A stretch of 64,000 nt of DNA from CAIWHR01 sp963773195 (GCA_963773195.1 CAVZAE010000002.1:124001-188000); one strand, 5' to 3'. Numbered from the stretch's first letter, positions 30,372 to 39,446 are shown. Program-made: numbers and translations. The notes: a model not told the origin generated them from the letters alone.

Positions 30372-31874
30372 TCAGGCCGCGGCCGGAGTCTCCTGCGAGA
30401 GCAGCCACGTGGTGAGGAGCGCCACCGGACGCCCGGTCGCGCCTTTCTCCTTGCCTTCCTTCCAGGCGATGCCGGCGATATCGAGGTGCGCCCAGTCGAA
30501 CTTCTTCGCGAACCGCGACAGGAAGCACGCGGCGGTGATGCTCCCGCCCACACGGCCCGCAATGTTCGCGAAGTCGGCAAAATTGCTGTTGAGGCCTTCC
30601 TGGTAATCGTCCCACAACGGCAGCGGCCAGCCGCGGTCGAACGCCTCGTCCCCGGCCGCGACGAGTGCGCGAGCGAGCGCATCGTTGTTGCTGAACACGC
30701 CGCACGCGACGTGCCCGAGCGCAATCACCATCGCGCCGGTCAACGTCGCGATGTCGACGACCGCTTCCGGCTCGTAGCGTTCGGCGTAGGTAAGCGCGTC
30801 GGCGAGGATCAGCCGCCCCTCGGCGTCGGTGTTGAGAATCTCGACCGTCTGGCCCGACATGCTCGTGACGATGTCGCCCGGCTTGGTCGCGCGCCCTGAC
30901 GGCATGTTCTCGCAGGCCGCGACCAGGCCGACCAGGTTTACCTCGGCCTTGAGCTCGGCGATCGCGCGGAGCGTGCCGAACACGGCCGCGGCGCCGCACA
31001 TGTCGAACTTCATCTGGTCCATGTCGAGGCCGGGCTTGAGCGAGATGCCGCCGCTGTCGAACGTGATGCCCTTTCCGACCAGCACGACAGGCTTCTGCTT
31101 GCGCGGGTTCTTCTGGTACTCGAGGACGATGAAGCGCGGCGGCTCCGTACTGCCGTTGGTGACGGACAGGAAGGTGCCCATGTTAAGCGCCTCGATGTCC
31201 TTGCGCTCGAGCACGGTCGCCTTGATGTCGGGAAAATCGCGCGCGAGCTCCAGCGCCTGCTCGCCCAGGAACGTCGGCGTGCAGACGTTGCCGGGAAGGT
31301 TGCCCAGGTCGCGCGCATAGTCCATGCCGTGTGCGATGGCGAGGCCGCGCGCAGCGGCCGCTTCGCCATCGGTCAGGTCGGAGCGCTGAGGCACCGACAG
31401 CGTGAGCTTGCGCAGTGGACGTCGCACCTCCGCCTTCTCGCTCTTCATCCGGTCGAAGCGATAGACAGCCTCCATCGCGACGACCACCGCGTGCTCGACC
31501 CGCCACGCGACCTCGCGCCGCTTGACCTTCTCTTCGGTCAGGTAGATGACCGCTTCGTACGAGCCCGTTTCGTTCAGCAGCTTGACCGCTGCCTTGACGG
31601 CGCTGCGGAACTCGCGGTCGCGGAAGTCTCGCTCCTTGCCGAGCCCGACCAGCAACACGCGATCCGCGAGGGTGCCGCGAACATTGTGGAGCAAGAGCGT
31701 CGCGCCGAGCTTGCCCTCCATGTCGCCCCGGCGGATGATTTCGCTCACATAACCGTTGGATGCCCGGTCGATCAGCTCCGCGGACAACGAAAGCTTGCGG
31801 TTGTCGAAAACGCCGACGACCACGCATGCACTCCGCTGCTTCTCGGGGCTTCCGCTTTTTATGGTAAATTCCAT
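30372..31874 (-). CDS. pepA: leucyl aminopeptidase (cytosol aminopeptidase)
   Basis: A 500-residue M17-family dinuclear metal aminopeptidase. The N-terminal domain (about 1-170) is followed by the catalytic domain with GKGITFDSGGISLKP and the NTDAEGRLILADALTYAE signature (near residues 348-365), plus GAAAVFGTLRAIAELK. The conserved ATLTGAMVIALGH helix is present. PepA acts as peptidase and, in some bacteria, as a DNA-binding regulator of carAB and Xer recombination. The start ATG 31874 diverges from lptF, with about 100 bp between. Confidence 0.97.
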   Translation of the reverse strand: MEFTIKSGSPEKQRSACVVVGVFDNRKLSLSAELIDRASNGYVSEIIRRGDMEGKLGATLLLHNVRGTLADRVLLVGLGKERDFRDREFRSAVKAAVKLLNETGSYEAVIYLTEEKVKRREVAWRVEHAVVVAMEAVYRFDRMKSEKAEVRRPLRKLTLSVPQRSDLTDGEAAAARGLAIAHGMDYARDLGNLPGNVCTPTFLGEQALELARDFPDIKATVLERKDIEALNMGTFLSVTNGSTEPPRFIVLEYQKNPRKQKPVVLVGKGITFDSGGISLKPGLDMDQMKFDMCGAAAVFGTLRAIAELKAEVNLVGLVAACENMPSGRATKPGDIVTSMSGQTVEILNTDAEGRLILADALTYAERYEPEAVVDIATLTGAMVIALGHVACGVFSNNDALARALVAAGDEAFDRGWPLPLWDDYQEGLNSNFADFANIAGRVGGSITAACFLSRFAKKFDWAHLDIAGIAWKEGKEKGATGRPVALLTTWLLSQETPAAA

Positions 31875-31975
31875 CGCCGTTCCCTGCCTCCCGCCGGTGC
31901 GTTTCTTTGCCGTAGTACCGCCGCGGCGGCATTATTGGCAAAACAGGCCGAAAAAGTCAAAAATCTCCCGCTGTC

Positions 31976-33070
31976 ATGATTTTTAGGCGCAGCCTGGTCC
32001 GGGAGATGACGACGACGGCCCTGGGCCTGTTCCTCGTCCTGCTGGGGATCCTGTTTACCAATCTGGTCCTGAAGCTCCTGGCGCGGGCCGCCGGGGGGGC
32101 GGTCGCCCCGGAAGGGATCCTGGCGCTCCTGGGCTTCGGCGCCATGTTCTATTTCAATATCCTGCTGTCGGTCACCGTCTTCCTGACGGTCCTGCTCACG
32201 CTGTCGCGCTGGTACCGCGACAGCGAAATGATCGTTTGGCTGACCTCCGGCCAGGGGCTGGCCAACGTCATCCGGCCGGTCCTGTGGTTTGCGGCGCCCT
32301 TCTTCCTCGCGATCGTCGCGCTGTCGCTGTTCCTCTCGCCGTGGGCCGAGCAGCGCCGCATCGAGTACGAGCGCCAGCTCGAATCGAAGGACGAGCTCGC
32401 GCTGGTCATGCCGGGACTCTTCCGCGAGTTCCGCCGCGCCGGGCTCGTCATCTATGTCGAGAGCATCAACACCTTCGATGGCCGCATCCGCAACATCTTC
32501 CTGCATTCGGTCGACGAGGGGCAGGACGTGACAACGGTCGCCCGCGAGGGGCGGCTGCAGGAGAGCCCCAACGGCGACCGCTTCATCGAGTTGTCGGACG
32601 GGCGTCGGTACGAGGGGAAACCCGGGACGGCCGAATACCGGATCGTCGAATTCGAGCGGCTCGGGCGGCGCCTCGAGCCGGCCGAGATGCGGAACCTGCC
32701 GACCTCGACCAAGGCGATCCCGACGGCCGCGTTAATGGCGGCCGACGGACGGGTCGAGCGGGCGGAGCTCTTCTGGCGGCTGTCGGTGCCGATCTCGGCG
32801 CTGGTGCTGACGCTGCTTGCGATCACCCTCTCGCAGGTGAACCCGCGGATGGGACGCTCGTTCAACCTGCTGGCCGCGGCGTTCATGTACATGCTCTACA
32901 GCAACGGCCTCAACATCGTGCAGAGCTTCATCGCGCAGGGCAAGATCGGCTTCTACACGGGCCTCCTGCTCCCGCACGCCGTGGCGGTCGTCGTGGTGCT
33001 GCTTCTCTTCGGCCAACGGCTGTCGCTGTTCGCACAGCTCCGCCCCGCGCGTAACGGATCAGCGACGTGA
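31976..33070 (+). CDS. lptF: LPS export ABC transporter permease LptF
   Basis: A 364-residue LptF. The start IFRRSLVREMTTTALGLFLVLLGILFTNLVLKLL gives the first transmembrane helices. A large periplasmic jellyroll domain lies between about residues 130 and 260 (VYVESINTFDGRIRNIFLHSV... ), and the C-terminal membrane part contains NPRMGRSFNLLAAAFMYMLYSNGLN. With LptG and the LptB ATPase it extracts lipopolysaccharide from the inner membrane. It is divergent from pepA, as in many proteobacteria, and its stop overlaps the lptG start region by 4 bp. Confidence 0.95.
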   Translation: MIFRRSLVREMTTTALGLFLVLLGILFTNLVLKLLARAAGGAVAPEGILALLGFGAMFYFNILLSVTVFLTVLLTLSRWYRDSEMIVWLTSGQGLANVIRPVLWFAAPFFLAIVALSLFLSPWAEQRRIEYERQLESKDELALVMPGLFREFRRAGLVIYVESINTFDGRIRNIFLHSVDEGQDVTTVAREGRLQESPNGDRFIELSDGRRYEGKPGTAEYRIVEFERLGRRLEPAEMRNLPTSTKAIPTAALMAADGRVERAELFWRLSVPISALVLTLLAITLSQVNPRMGRSFNLLAAAFMYMLYSNGLNIVQSFIAQGKIGFYTGLLLPHAVAVVVVLLLFGQRLSLFAQLRPARNGSAT

Positions 33071-34143
33071 AGACGCTGACGCGTTACATCGGGCGCGAGC
33101 TGCTCGCGGCAATCCTGCTGATCTTCGGCGCGCTCGTGATGCTGTTCGCGTTCTTCGACCTGATCCACGAGCTGGGCGATGTCGGTCGCGGCAGCTACAC
33201 GCTGTCCTCCGCGCTGCTCTTCGTCGCGCTGCAGCTGCCTTCGCGGATGTACGAGCTCTTTCCCGTCGCCGCCCTGATCGGCACGCTGTTCGCGATGGCG
33301 CAGCTCGTCGCGAATTCGGAGTACACGGTGATGCGCGCGTCGGGCGCGTCGCTCGCTCAGGTCACATGGGCCCTCGTCCGCATCGGCATCCCGCTCGCGA
33401 TCGCGACCTTCCTCGCCGGCGAGTTCATCGCACCACCTGCCGAGCGCCTTGCGCAGCAGATCCGGACGCCCTCGCGGGGCGGCGAGGCGCGCATCGTGGC
33501 GCAGCAGTTCCAGTCGGGGTTCTGGTTCAAGCAGGACCTGACGTTCGTGAACATCCGCAGCGTCCTCGCCGACATGACGCTGTTGGGCGTGCGCATCTAC
33601 GAGTTCGATCGCGACCTCCGGCTCACCACCGTGCGCACCGCCGAGTCCGGCGCGTTCTCCGGCAATGGCCAATGGCAGCTCGCCAAGGTGCGTACGACGC
33701 GTCTGTCGTTCGAAGGGGCGACGCTCGAGGTCGCGGACCACTGGGCGTGGGACACGGTGCTCCGGCCCTCGCTCCTCAACGTCTACCAGGTTGCACCGGA
33801 GCGGCTTGCGCTCGGCGCGCTCTGGGACAACATCCAGGTGCTCAGGGGCCAGAAGACGTCGCGCTTCGAGATCGCGTTCTGGAACAAGGTATTCTACCCG
33901 GCGGCCGTCGTGGTGATGATGATCCTCGCACTGCCGTTCGCCTACTTCCAGCGCCGCTCGGGCGGTGTGGGCTTCCGGATCTTCGCGGGCACGATGCTCG
34001 GGCTCACCTTCTTCCTGCTGGGCCGCCTGTTCACCAACCTGGGCGTGCTCAACGATTGGCCGCCGCTTTTCTCGGCGACGTTCCCGCTCGTGGCGTTCCT
34101 GTTGGCGGCGTTCTCGCTCCTCTGGTGGCTGGAGCGCCGCTGA
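33067..34143 (+). CDS. lptG: LPS export ABC transporter permease LptG
   Basis: A 358-residue LptG. It begins LTRYIGRELLAAILLIFGALVMLFAFFDLIHELGDVGRGSY and has the conserved PSRMYELFPVAALIGTLFAMAQLVANSEYTVMRASGAS. A periplasmic jellyroll (about 150-250) is followed by VLRGQKTSRFEIAFWNKVFYPAAVVVMMILALPFAYFQRRSGGVGFRIFAG, typical of the coupling region. It overlaps lptF by 4 bp, consistent with translational coupling. Kup is convergent 28 bp downstream. Confidence 0.95.
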   Translation: MKTLTRYIGRELLAAILLIFGALVMLFAFFDLIHELGDVGRGSYTLSSALLFVALQLPSRMYELFPVAALIGTLFAMAQLVANSEYTVMRASGASLAQVTWALVRIGIPLAIATFLAGEFIAPPAERLAQQIRTPSRGGEARIVAQQFQSGFWFKQDLTFVNIRSVLADMTLLGVRIYEFDRDLRLTTVRTAESGAFSGNGQWQLAKVRTTRLSFEGATLEVADHWAWDTVLRPSLLNVYQVAPERLALGALWDNIQVLRGQKTSRFEIAFWNKVFYPAAVVVMMILALPFAYFQRRSGGVGFRIFAGTMLGLTFFLLGRLFTNLGVLNDWPPLFSATFPLVAFLLAAFSLLWWLERR

Positions 34144-34171
34144 TCGCGCCGGCCGTCGCGTGCCGCCAACG

Positions 34172-36094
34172 TCAGATCTCCACCCGCGTTCCCAATTCGA
34201 CCACTCGGTTGGTCGGAATGTTGAAGAAGTCCGTGATGCTCCCCGCATTGCGCGCCATCGCGGCGAAGATCCGGTCGCGCCACTGCGCCAGACCTCCCAC
34301 CGTCGCCCGCGGGACGATCTTCTCCCGCGACAGGAAGTAGGTAACTTCCATCGGATCGAGCTCCAATCCTTTCGGTGCGCAAAGCGCGAGGGCCAGGGCG
34401 ACATCCGGTTGCTCCATGAACCCGTAGCGTGCGCTGATGCGCCAGCAGTCGTCGTTCAGGCGTTCGCTCACGATCCGCTGTTGCGCCGGCATCCACGGGC
34501 CATTGCCGAACTCGACCGTCAGGAATACGTTCTTCTCGTGCAGCACCTTGTAGTGCTTGAGGCTGTGCAAGAGCGCATTCGGGGTGGCATCCGGAGTCGA
34601 GGTGAGAAACACGGCCGTGCCCGGAACCCGCTGCGGCGGGTGCAGGAAGAGCGCCTGTAGGAACGCATCGAGGGGCGGTGACGAATCGAGCAGCTGAACG
34701 CGCAGCGCCTCACGCCCACGGCGCCATGTCAGCATGACGAAGAAGACGATCGCTCCCAGTGCCAGCGGAAACCAGCCCCCGTCGAAGATCTTGTGGATGG
34801 CGGCCGCGAAGAATACCGCATCGATCACCATGAAGAATGCCGTGACGGGCAGGCAGAGCCACAGCGGGTAGCCCCAGCCGTACCGGAGCACGAAGAAGGT
34901 GAGCAGCGTCGTGACGAGCATCGTCCCCATCACTGCGACCCCGTAGGCGGACGCGAGCCGGGCCGAGCTGCCGAATCCAACCACGGCCGCCGCGACCACT
35001 AGCAGGAGAATCCAGTTCACGACCGGAACGTAGATCTGCCCGATCGTCCCCGCCGAGGTATGGCGAATCGACATTCGCGGCAGGTAGCCGAGCTGAACAG
35101 CCTGTTGGGTCATCGAATAGGCGCCTGAGATCGTCGCCTGCGAGGCGATGATGGTCGCCGCGGTGGCGAGCGCGACCATCGGATAGAGTGCCCAGTCCGG
35201 GTAGGCGAGATAGAAGGGATTTTCGATCGCGGCGGGTTGCGCGATGAGCAGCGCGCCCTGCCCGAAGTAGTTGAGCACTAGAGCGGGCGCGGCCACGCCG
35301 AACCAGGCGACGCGGATCGCCCGCTTGCCGAAATGGCCCATGTCGGCATAGAGCGCCTCCGCGCCGGTGATGGCAAGCAACACCGAGCCCAGGACCACGA
35401 AGGACGCGAAACCATGTCCTGTCGCGAAATGCAACGCGTGGCTGGGATCGATCGCATTGAGGATCGCCGGGAACTTCGTGATGTTCCAGACGCCGATGGC
35501 TCCGATGGAAAGGAACCAGAGCGCGCAGACGGGGCCGAAGAACAGGCCGACTACACCGCTGCCATAACGCTGGATTGCGAACAGCGCGATGAGAATGCCC
35601 GCTGAAATCGGCACGACATAGGGCTTTAAGGCGGCCGTCCCCACCTCGAGTCCTTCCACGGCGGAGAGCACCGAAATCGCCGGCGTGAGCACGGCGTCAC
35701 CGTAGAACAGCGAGGCACCGAACACCCCGATGGCAAGAAGCCACGCCCGCAGCCGCGGGCGATTGCCTACGGCTGAGGTCGCGAGCGCAAGGAGCGCCAT
35801 GATGCCCCCCTCGCCACGGTTGCTCGCGCGGAGCACGAGCGTCACGTACTTGAGGGAGACGACGATCATCAGCGACCACAGGATCGCCGAGACGCCGCCG
35901 ATGATGTTGTCGGCGGTCAGTGGGATCCCGTGCTGCGGATTGAACGTCTCCTTCGCCGCGTACAGCGGGCTCGTGCCAATGTCACCGTACACGACGCCCA
36001 GCGCGAGGAGCGCGAGCCCGCCAGTCGTCTGCTTGCGGCGCGATGGCTCGGCCTGCGCGTTGGCCGCGCGCTCGGCGTCGACCAGGGTCCCCAT
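34172..36094 (-). CDS. kup: low-affinity potassium transporter Kup
   Basis: A 640-residue K+ uptake permease (KUP/HAK/KT). The N-terminus has the family signature LGVVYGDIGTSPLYAAKE (about residues 33-50), followed by LWSLMIVVSLKYVTLVLRASNRGEGGIMAL and IGVFGASLFYGDAVLTPAISVLSAVEGL. About twelve transmembrane segments precede a cytoplasmic C-terminus of roughly 170 residues. Kup mediates K+/H+ symport and is important at low pH or hyperosmosis. The start is ATG 36094, next to MGTLVDAE. A longer in-frame extension to 37105 is an artefact covering rpmA-rplU. Confidence 0.95.
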   Translation of the reverse strand: MGTLVDAERAANAQAEPSRRKQTTGGLALLALGVVYGDIGTSPLYAAKETFNPQHGIPLTADNIIGGVSAILWSLMIVVSLKYVTLVLRASNRGEGGIMALLALATSAVGNRPRLRAWLLAIGVFGASLFYGDAVLTPAISVLSAVEGLEVGTAALKPYVVPISAGILIALFAIQRYGSGVVGLFFGPVCALWFLSIGAIGVWNITKFPAILNAIDPSHALHFATGHGFASFVVLGSVLLAITGAEALYADMGHFGKRAIRVAWFGVAAPALVLNYFGQGALLIAQPAAIENPFYLAYPDWALYPMVALATAATIIASQATISGAYSMTQQAVQLGYLPRMSIRHTSAGTIGQIYVPVVNWILLLVVAAAVVGFGSSARLASAYGVAVMGTMLVTTLLTFFVLRYGWGYPLWLCLPVTAFFMVIDAVFFAAAIHKIFDGGWFPLALGAIVFFVMLTWRRGREALRVQLLDSSPPLDAFLQALFLHPPQRVPGTAVFLTSTPDATPNALLHSLKHYKVLHEKNVFLTVEFGNGPWMPAQQRIVSERLNDDCWRISARYGFMEQPDVALALALCAPKGLELDPMEVTYFLSREKIVPRATVGGLAQWRDRIFAAMARNAGSITDFFNIPTNRVVELGTRVEI

Positions 36095-36285
36095 CGGCGA
36101 ACAGCCTAATGCAGCGAGGCGACGCCCTCCGCAGGTCTTCGCAATTTTTATGCGAAATTTACGGCGCGGTGCACGGTTCCCGTCCGGCGCGGCGTCCCAC
36201 ATTGGGCCAACGCGTCGGCGACGGGAAGCCCAGCGATCCAGCGCCTCGCTGAGGTCCGGGCGCCCGCCGAGACAGGCGGCCGGCC

Positions 36286-36315
36286 AAAAAAAATCCCGGC
36301 GCGCGCCGGGATTTC
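36286..36315 (-). terminator. rho-independent terminator of rplU-rpmA
   Basis: On the reverse strand, AATCCCGGC, a GCGC turn and GCCGGGATT are followed by a run of seven or more T. It lies about 20 bp after the rpmA stop. Confidence 0.85.
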
Positions 36316-36333
36316 GTGGGTGGAACTGGAGGA

Positions 36334-36597
36334 TCAGGCGGCTGTCGGTTCGACGCTCGCCACCTTCCGCTTCGTCTTGCCCTTGGTCGCGAACGCGACT
36401 TTGCCGTCGACCAGTGCGTAGAGCGTGTGGTCCTTGCCGATGCCGACATTGATGCCTGCGTGGATCACCGTTCCGCGTTGCCGGACGATGATCGCCCCTG
36501 CGTGGATCGCCTCGCCTCCGTAGGCCTTGACGCCCAAGCGTTTCGATTCGGAATCGCGGCCGTTGCGCGAGCTGCCGCCCGCTTTTTTGTGTGCCAT
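36334..36597 (-). CDS. rpmA: 50S ribosomal protein L27
   Basis: An 87-residue L27. It has AHKKAGGSSRNGRDSESKRLG (residues 2-22), the YGGEAIHAGAIIVRQRGT central part and HAGINVGIGKDHTLYALVDGKVAF. The N-terminal tail reaches the peptidyl-transferase centre. It follows rplU by 12 bp and ends at a clear intrinsic terminator. In many bacteria obgE follows; here kup is next, so the usual rplU-rpmA-obgE linkage is broken. Confidence 0.98.
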   Translation of the reverse strand: MAHKKAGGSSRNGRDSESKRLGVKAYGGEAIHAGAIIVRQRGTVIHAGINVGIGKDHTLYALVDGKVAFATKGKTKRKVASVEPTAA

Positions 36598-36609
36598 GGT
36601 TTATCTCCG

Positions 36610-36921
36610 TCAGCCGACGATGCTCTCGATCTTGAGCTCGGTGTAGCCTTGCCGATGCCCTTGCGTCCGGTGGTAATTCTTGCGGCGACGCATCTTGAAG
36701 ATGCGCACTTTGTCGCCGCGGCCGTGCGCGACGACCGTGGCCTTGACTGTCGCACCCGCGACAGTGGGCTGACCCAGACGGACGCTTTCGCCTTCGCCGA
36801 TCAGCAACACCTGATCGAGCACGACTTCCGCGCCCACGTCCGCCGGTATCTGTTCTACCTTGAGGTTTTCGCCGGGGGCAACCTTGTACTGCTTGCCGCC
36901 GGTTTTTATGACCGCGTACAT
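36610..36921 (-). CDS. rplU: 50S ribosomal protein L21
   Basis: A 103-residue L21 with YAVIKTGGKQYKVAPGENLKVE at the N-terminus and KVRIFKMRRRKNYHRTQGHRQGYTELKI at the C-terminus, the rRNA-binding hallmark. ATG 36921 gives the usual length; an upstream in-frame ATG at 36954 would add 11 unlikely residues. A strong sigma70-like promoter and a small hairpin lie upstream. Confidence 0.98.
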   Translation of the reverse strand: MYAVIKTGGKQYKVAPGENLKVEQIPADVGAEVVLDQVLLIGEGESVRLGQPTVAGATVKATVVAHGRGDKVRIFKMRRRKNYHRTQGHRQGYTELKIESIVG

Positions 36922-36960
36922 GGAAGGACTCCGCTTGCCTTGCTGTTGACTCACTGACTC

Positions 36961-36977
36961 CCCGCGCCATTCGCGGG
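36961..36977 (-). promoter_or_regulatory. hairpin in the rplU leader
   Basis: CCCGCG, five bases, CGCGGG. It is inside the predicted 5' leader of rplU, about 40 bp before the start codon. A control role (as ribosomal protein leaders often have) is speculative. Confidence 0.35.
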
Positions 36978-36987
36978 AAAGCTTTGA

Positions 36988-37017
36988 ATTTTAACCGATA
37001 AGCGGCAAAGACGTCAA
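36988..37017 (-). promoter_or_regulatory. sigma70-type promoter of rplU-rpmA
   Basis: Reverse-strand TTGACG (37012-37017), 18 bp, TAAAAT (36988-36993). It is correctly oriented about 65 bp upstream of the L21 start and lies in the divergent region shared with ispB. Confidence 0.65.
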
Positions 37018-37158
37018 ACGCACCGCAATGCCCGTCGCGAGTCTCCCGCGAGGCCCTCGCGGCCGCCGACCGGGGCGGTCCGGCGGGCAGGCCTGTCACG
37101 GGCATCGGTTACAATCGCCGGCGACCCCGCCGGCAATGTCGAGCGGTGGAATCCTCCC

Positions 37159-38187
37159 ATGCTGGTCGCCCCCAACGCTGTCCCCGCCGATCCTCGACTT
37201 CGCACCGGCCCGCCCGCCGCGCCGGTCGAGCCGGTGCTCGCCACCCTCGCCGCGGACAATGCTGAGATCGACCGGGTCCTCCGCGCGCACCTCCACTCCG
37301 ACGTCGCGCTGATCCCACAGATCGCCGAGTACATCATCGGCAGCGGTGGAAAGCGGCTGCGTCCGGCGCTCGTGATACTGGCAGCTCGAACCTGTGGCTA
37401 CACGGGCCGCGCGCATTACACGTTTGCGGCGATCGTCGAGATGATCCACACGGCGACGCTGCTCCACGACGACGTCGTCGACGAATCGAAGCTGCGCCGC
37501 GGCCTGCCGACGGCCAACGCGACGTTCGGCAATGCGGCCGCCGTGCTGGTGGGCGACTTCCTCTATTCGCGCGCGTTCCAGCTCATGGTCAACGCGGGGA
37601 CGATTCGCATCCTCGAGATCCTGTCCAACGCGACGAACGTGATCGCCGAGGGCGAGGTCTTGCAGCTCATGAACTCCGGCGACCCGGCCGTCGACGAGGC
37701 GACGTGTCTCGGCGTGATCCGCCGCAAGACGGCCAAGCTGTTCGAGGCGTCCGCACAGCTCGGGGCGGTGCTCGCCGGCGCGAAGCCCGAGCACGAGGAG
37801 GCACTCGCGCGCTACGGCATGCATCTCGGCACCGCGTTCCAGCTCGTCGACGATGTGCTCGACTACTCGGGCGACCTCGCGGCGATCGGCAAGAACCTGG
37901 GCGACGATCTCGCCGAGGGCAAGATGACGATGCCGCTGATTCGCGCGATGGCGGTCGGCAGCGCAGAGGATGCGTCGCTCATTCGCGACGCTGTCACCCG
38001 CGGCCGCCTGACCGAGTTCCAGCCTGTTGCCAATGTACTCGCGCGGACGGGTGCGCTCGAATACACACGGGCGTGCGCCGCCCTCGAAAGCGATGCCGCG
38101 GTGGTGAGCGTGGCCGGTCTGCCCGACTCGCCGGACCGGCGGAATCTGCTAGAATTGGCGGCTTTCGCGGCCCACCGCACGTACTAG
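37159..38187 (+). CDS. ispB: polyprenyl (octaprenyl) diphosphate synthase
   Basis: A 342-residue trans-isoprenyl diphosphate synthase making the side chain of ubiquinone. The first aspartate-rich motif is LLHDDVVDESKLRRG (near residue 105), the second QLVDDVLDYSGD (near residue 235). GGKRLRPALVILAA and the GEVLQLMNSGD region are typical of the IspB subgroup. The gene is divergent from rplU-rpmA, a conserved arrangement in proteobacteria. A TACAAT hexamer at 37110-37115 may be its -10 element. A tRNA-Pro gene follows 53 bp downstream. Confidence 0.93.
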   Translation: MLVAPNAVPADPRLRTGPPAAPVEPVLATLAADNAEIDRVLRAHLHSDVALIPQIAEYIIGSGGKRLRPALVILAARTCGYTGRAHYTFAAIVEMIHTATLLHDDVVDESKLRRGLPTANATFGNAAAVLVGDFLYSRAFQLMVNAGTIRILEILSNATNVIAEGEVLQLMNSGDPAVDEATCLGVIRRKTAKLFEASAQLGAVLAGAKPEHEEALARYGMHLGTAFQLVDDVLDYSGDLAAIGKNLGDDLAEGKMTMPLIRAMAVGSAEDASLIRDAVTRGRLTEFQPVANVLARTGALEYTRACAALESDAAVVSVAGLPDSPDRRNLLELAAFAAHRTY

Positions 38188-38240
38188 CGGCCGGGACGCG
38201 AGTGCCGCGGAACGCCGGGATCCCGCCGCGGTGAAAGCTT

Positions 38241-38317
38241 CGGGGTGTAGCTTAGCCTGGTAGAGCGCTACGTTCGGGACGTAGAGGCCGGAGGTTCAAA
38301 TCCTCTCACCCCGACCA
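38241..38317 (+). tRNA. tRNA-Pro (anticodon CGG)
   Basis: A 77-nt cloverleaf. The acceptor CGGGGTG pairs with CACCCCG, followed by discriminator A and encoded CCA. The anticodon stem-loop is CTACG-TTCGGGA-CGTAG, giving anticodon CGG, which reads CCG. The T arm GGAGGTTCAAATCCTCT is intact. The accessory-looking region starts immediately after it, so it may have served as an integration site; no integrase is seen in the window. Confidence 0.95.
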
Positions 38318-38440
38318 GTCTTTTCCCGCCTGTTTCTCCGCTCGTTTCTCCGAGCGCTCTCTCGGGGGGCTTCGGCCGGTTCGGCGTAGGGGTCACCTGG
38401 GCAACAAGGTAGACCCAACGAGCGGAGCGTTTCGGCGCAA

Positions 38441-38707
38441 CTAGCTGACTTGGCTCTCTGGCCACTCGATCGGCCCGAACAGGGCTTCCAGGGCCACGAG
38501 CTGCTCCGCCATGCGCATCGCCGTGCCGCGGGCGTGTTCTCCTGCCTGCCGGTCCGCCGCAAGCGTTTCGTTCGCTAAGGCAACGAGTTCGCGGGCATGG
38601 CGCAGGATCTCGCGCAGAGGTTCGCCGAATTCACCGGCGTTCGCTAACCCATACGCTTCGCGGAGCACGTCGACGAGCGCCTCGGAAATATTGTAGAGCT
38701 CGAACAT
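38441..38707 (-). CDS. small hypothetical helical protein
   Basis: An 88-residue, mostly helical protein starting MFELYNISEALVDVLREAYGL and containing REILRHARELVALANETLAADRQAGEHARG. It has no signal peptide or membrane segment. Codon use is like that of its neighbours. Function unknown. The start at ATG 38707 is chosen because the residues before it look like noise; no strong ribosome-binding site is present. It lies alone between tRNA-Pro and a hairpin region. Confidence 0.5.
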   Translation of the reverse strand: MFELYNISEALVDVLREAYGLANAGEFGEPLREILRHARELVALANETLAADRQAGEHARGTAMRMAEQLVALEALFGPIEWPESQVS

Positions 38708-38936
38708 CTGCGGACCTAACCGTAGATTGCTGGAGTGAGGCGCGCGGCAGGGCGGGTCAGGTTCTACGAATTGGAGGCGCCGCGACGCGTAAGCCAGCGT
38801 GCCCATTGACGCCGGGTCCACCGTGATCGACGGGCTGCGCAAGACCAAGAGGCCAATGCGGTTGCACCGGCCCCTTGCACTTTGCCGGTCCGCTCCGCGG
38901 GAACCAGCGAACGTTTTTGCTTGCGCGTTATCCCGA

Positions 38937-38985
38937 GGTCGCAACTGCCGGCCACCCGAAGGTGGCTGTACGGCAGTTTGCGACC
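38937..38985. repeat. long imperfect hairpin in the hsp20 downstream region
   Basis: GGTCGCAACTGCCG plus GCCACC, loop CGAA, GGTGGC, then CGGCAGTTTGCGACC form a nearly complete stem of about 20 bp with a small bulge. It sits in a 313-bp gap (38708-39020) that otherwise holds no recognised gene. It could end transcription of the reverse-strand hsp20 gene (no T run follows) or be a small dispersed inverted-repeat element. Confidence 0.5.
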
Positions 38986-39020
38986 GTCGGAAGAACGTGA
39001 TCCCCGTAGTGTATTGCAGG

Positions 39021-39446
39021 TTACCGGATAGCCAGCCTCTTCCCTGGCGCTGCGGTCTTTCGCGCTAGCTTGAGCTCAAGAACGCCGTTGTCGTAGCTGG
39101 CCTCGCATGCCGACTGGTCCAGCTCCGCCGGCAGCGTGAAACTGCGATAGATGTTGCCGAAATACCGCTCGTTGCGCAGCAACCTGTCGCCTTCTTTCTT
39201 TTCCCATTCCTGCTTGACTTCGGCCGTGATAGTGACCTGGTTGCCCTCGATCGCGACGTCGATGTCGTCCTTCTTCACGCCCGGCATTTCGGAATGAATC
39301 AGGTAACCGCCATCGGTTTCCGTCACATCCATTTTGATCATCACCGGGGTAGGTGCGCTTTCCACGCGTACGGGTTTGAAAAAACCGCGGAACAATTCGT
39401 CAAGACCGGTTTCGGTCCTCGGATCATAAGAGATAGGGTTTTGCAT
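39021..39446 (-). CDS. Hsp20/alpha-crystallin small heat-shock protein
   Basis: A 141-residue small heat-shock chaperone that keeps unfolding proteins soluble. The alpha-crystallin domain spans about residues 40-135: VMIKMDVTETDGGYLIHSEMPGVKKDDIDVAIEGNQVTI, then FGNIYRSFTLPAELD and ASYDNGVLELKLARK. The GVLELKL motif is the domain's C-terminal signature. GGAAAG lies about 10 bp upstream of ATG 39446, preferred over a longer open frame. It stands upstream of the accessory cluster of stress genes and has no recognised Crp-type site of its own. Confidence 0.93.
   Translation of the reverse strand: MQNPISYDPRTETGLDELFRGFFKPVRVESAPTPVMIKMDVTETDGGYLIHSEMPGVKKDDIDVAIEGNQVTITAEVKQEWEKKEGDRLLRNERYFGNIYRSFTLPAELDQSACEASYDNGVLELKLARKTAAPGKRLAIR

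Noticed and set aside
36095..37105. N-terminal extension of kup by 337 codons
   Set aside because: It covers rpmA, rplU and their promoter in a wrong frame. The conserved start of Kup is at 36094.
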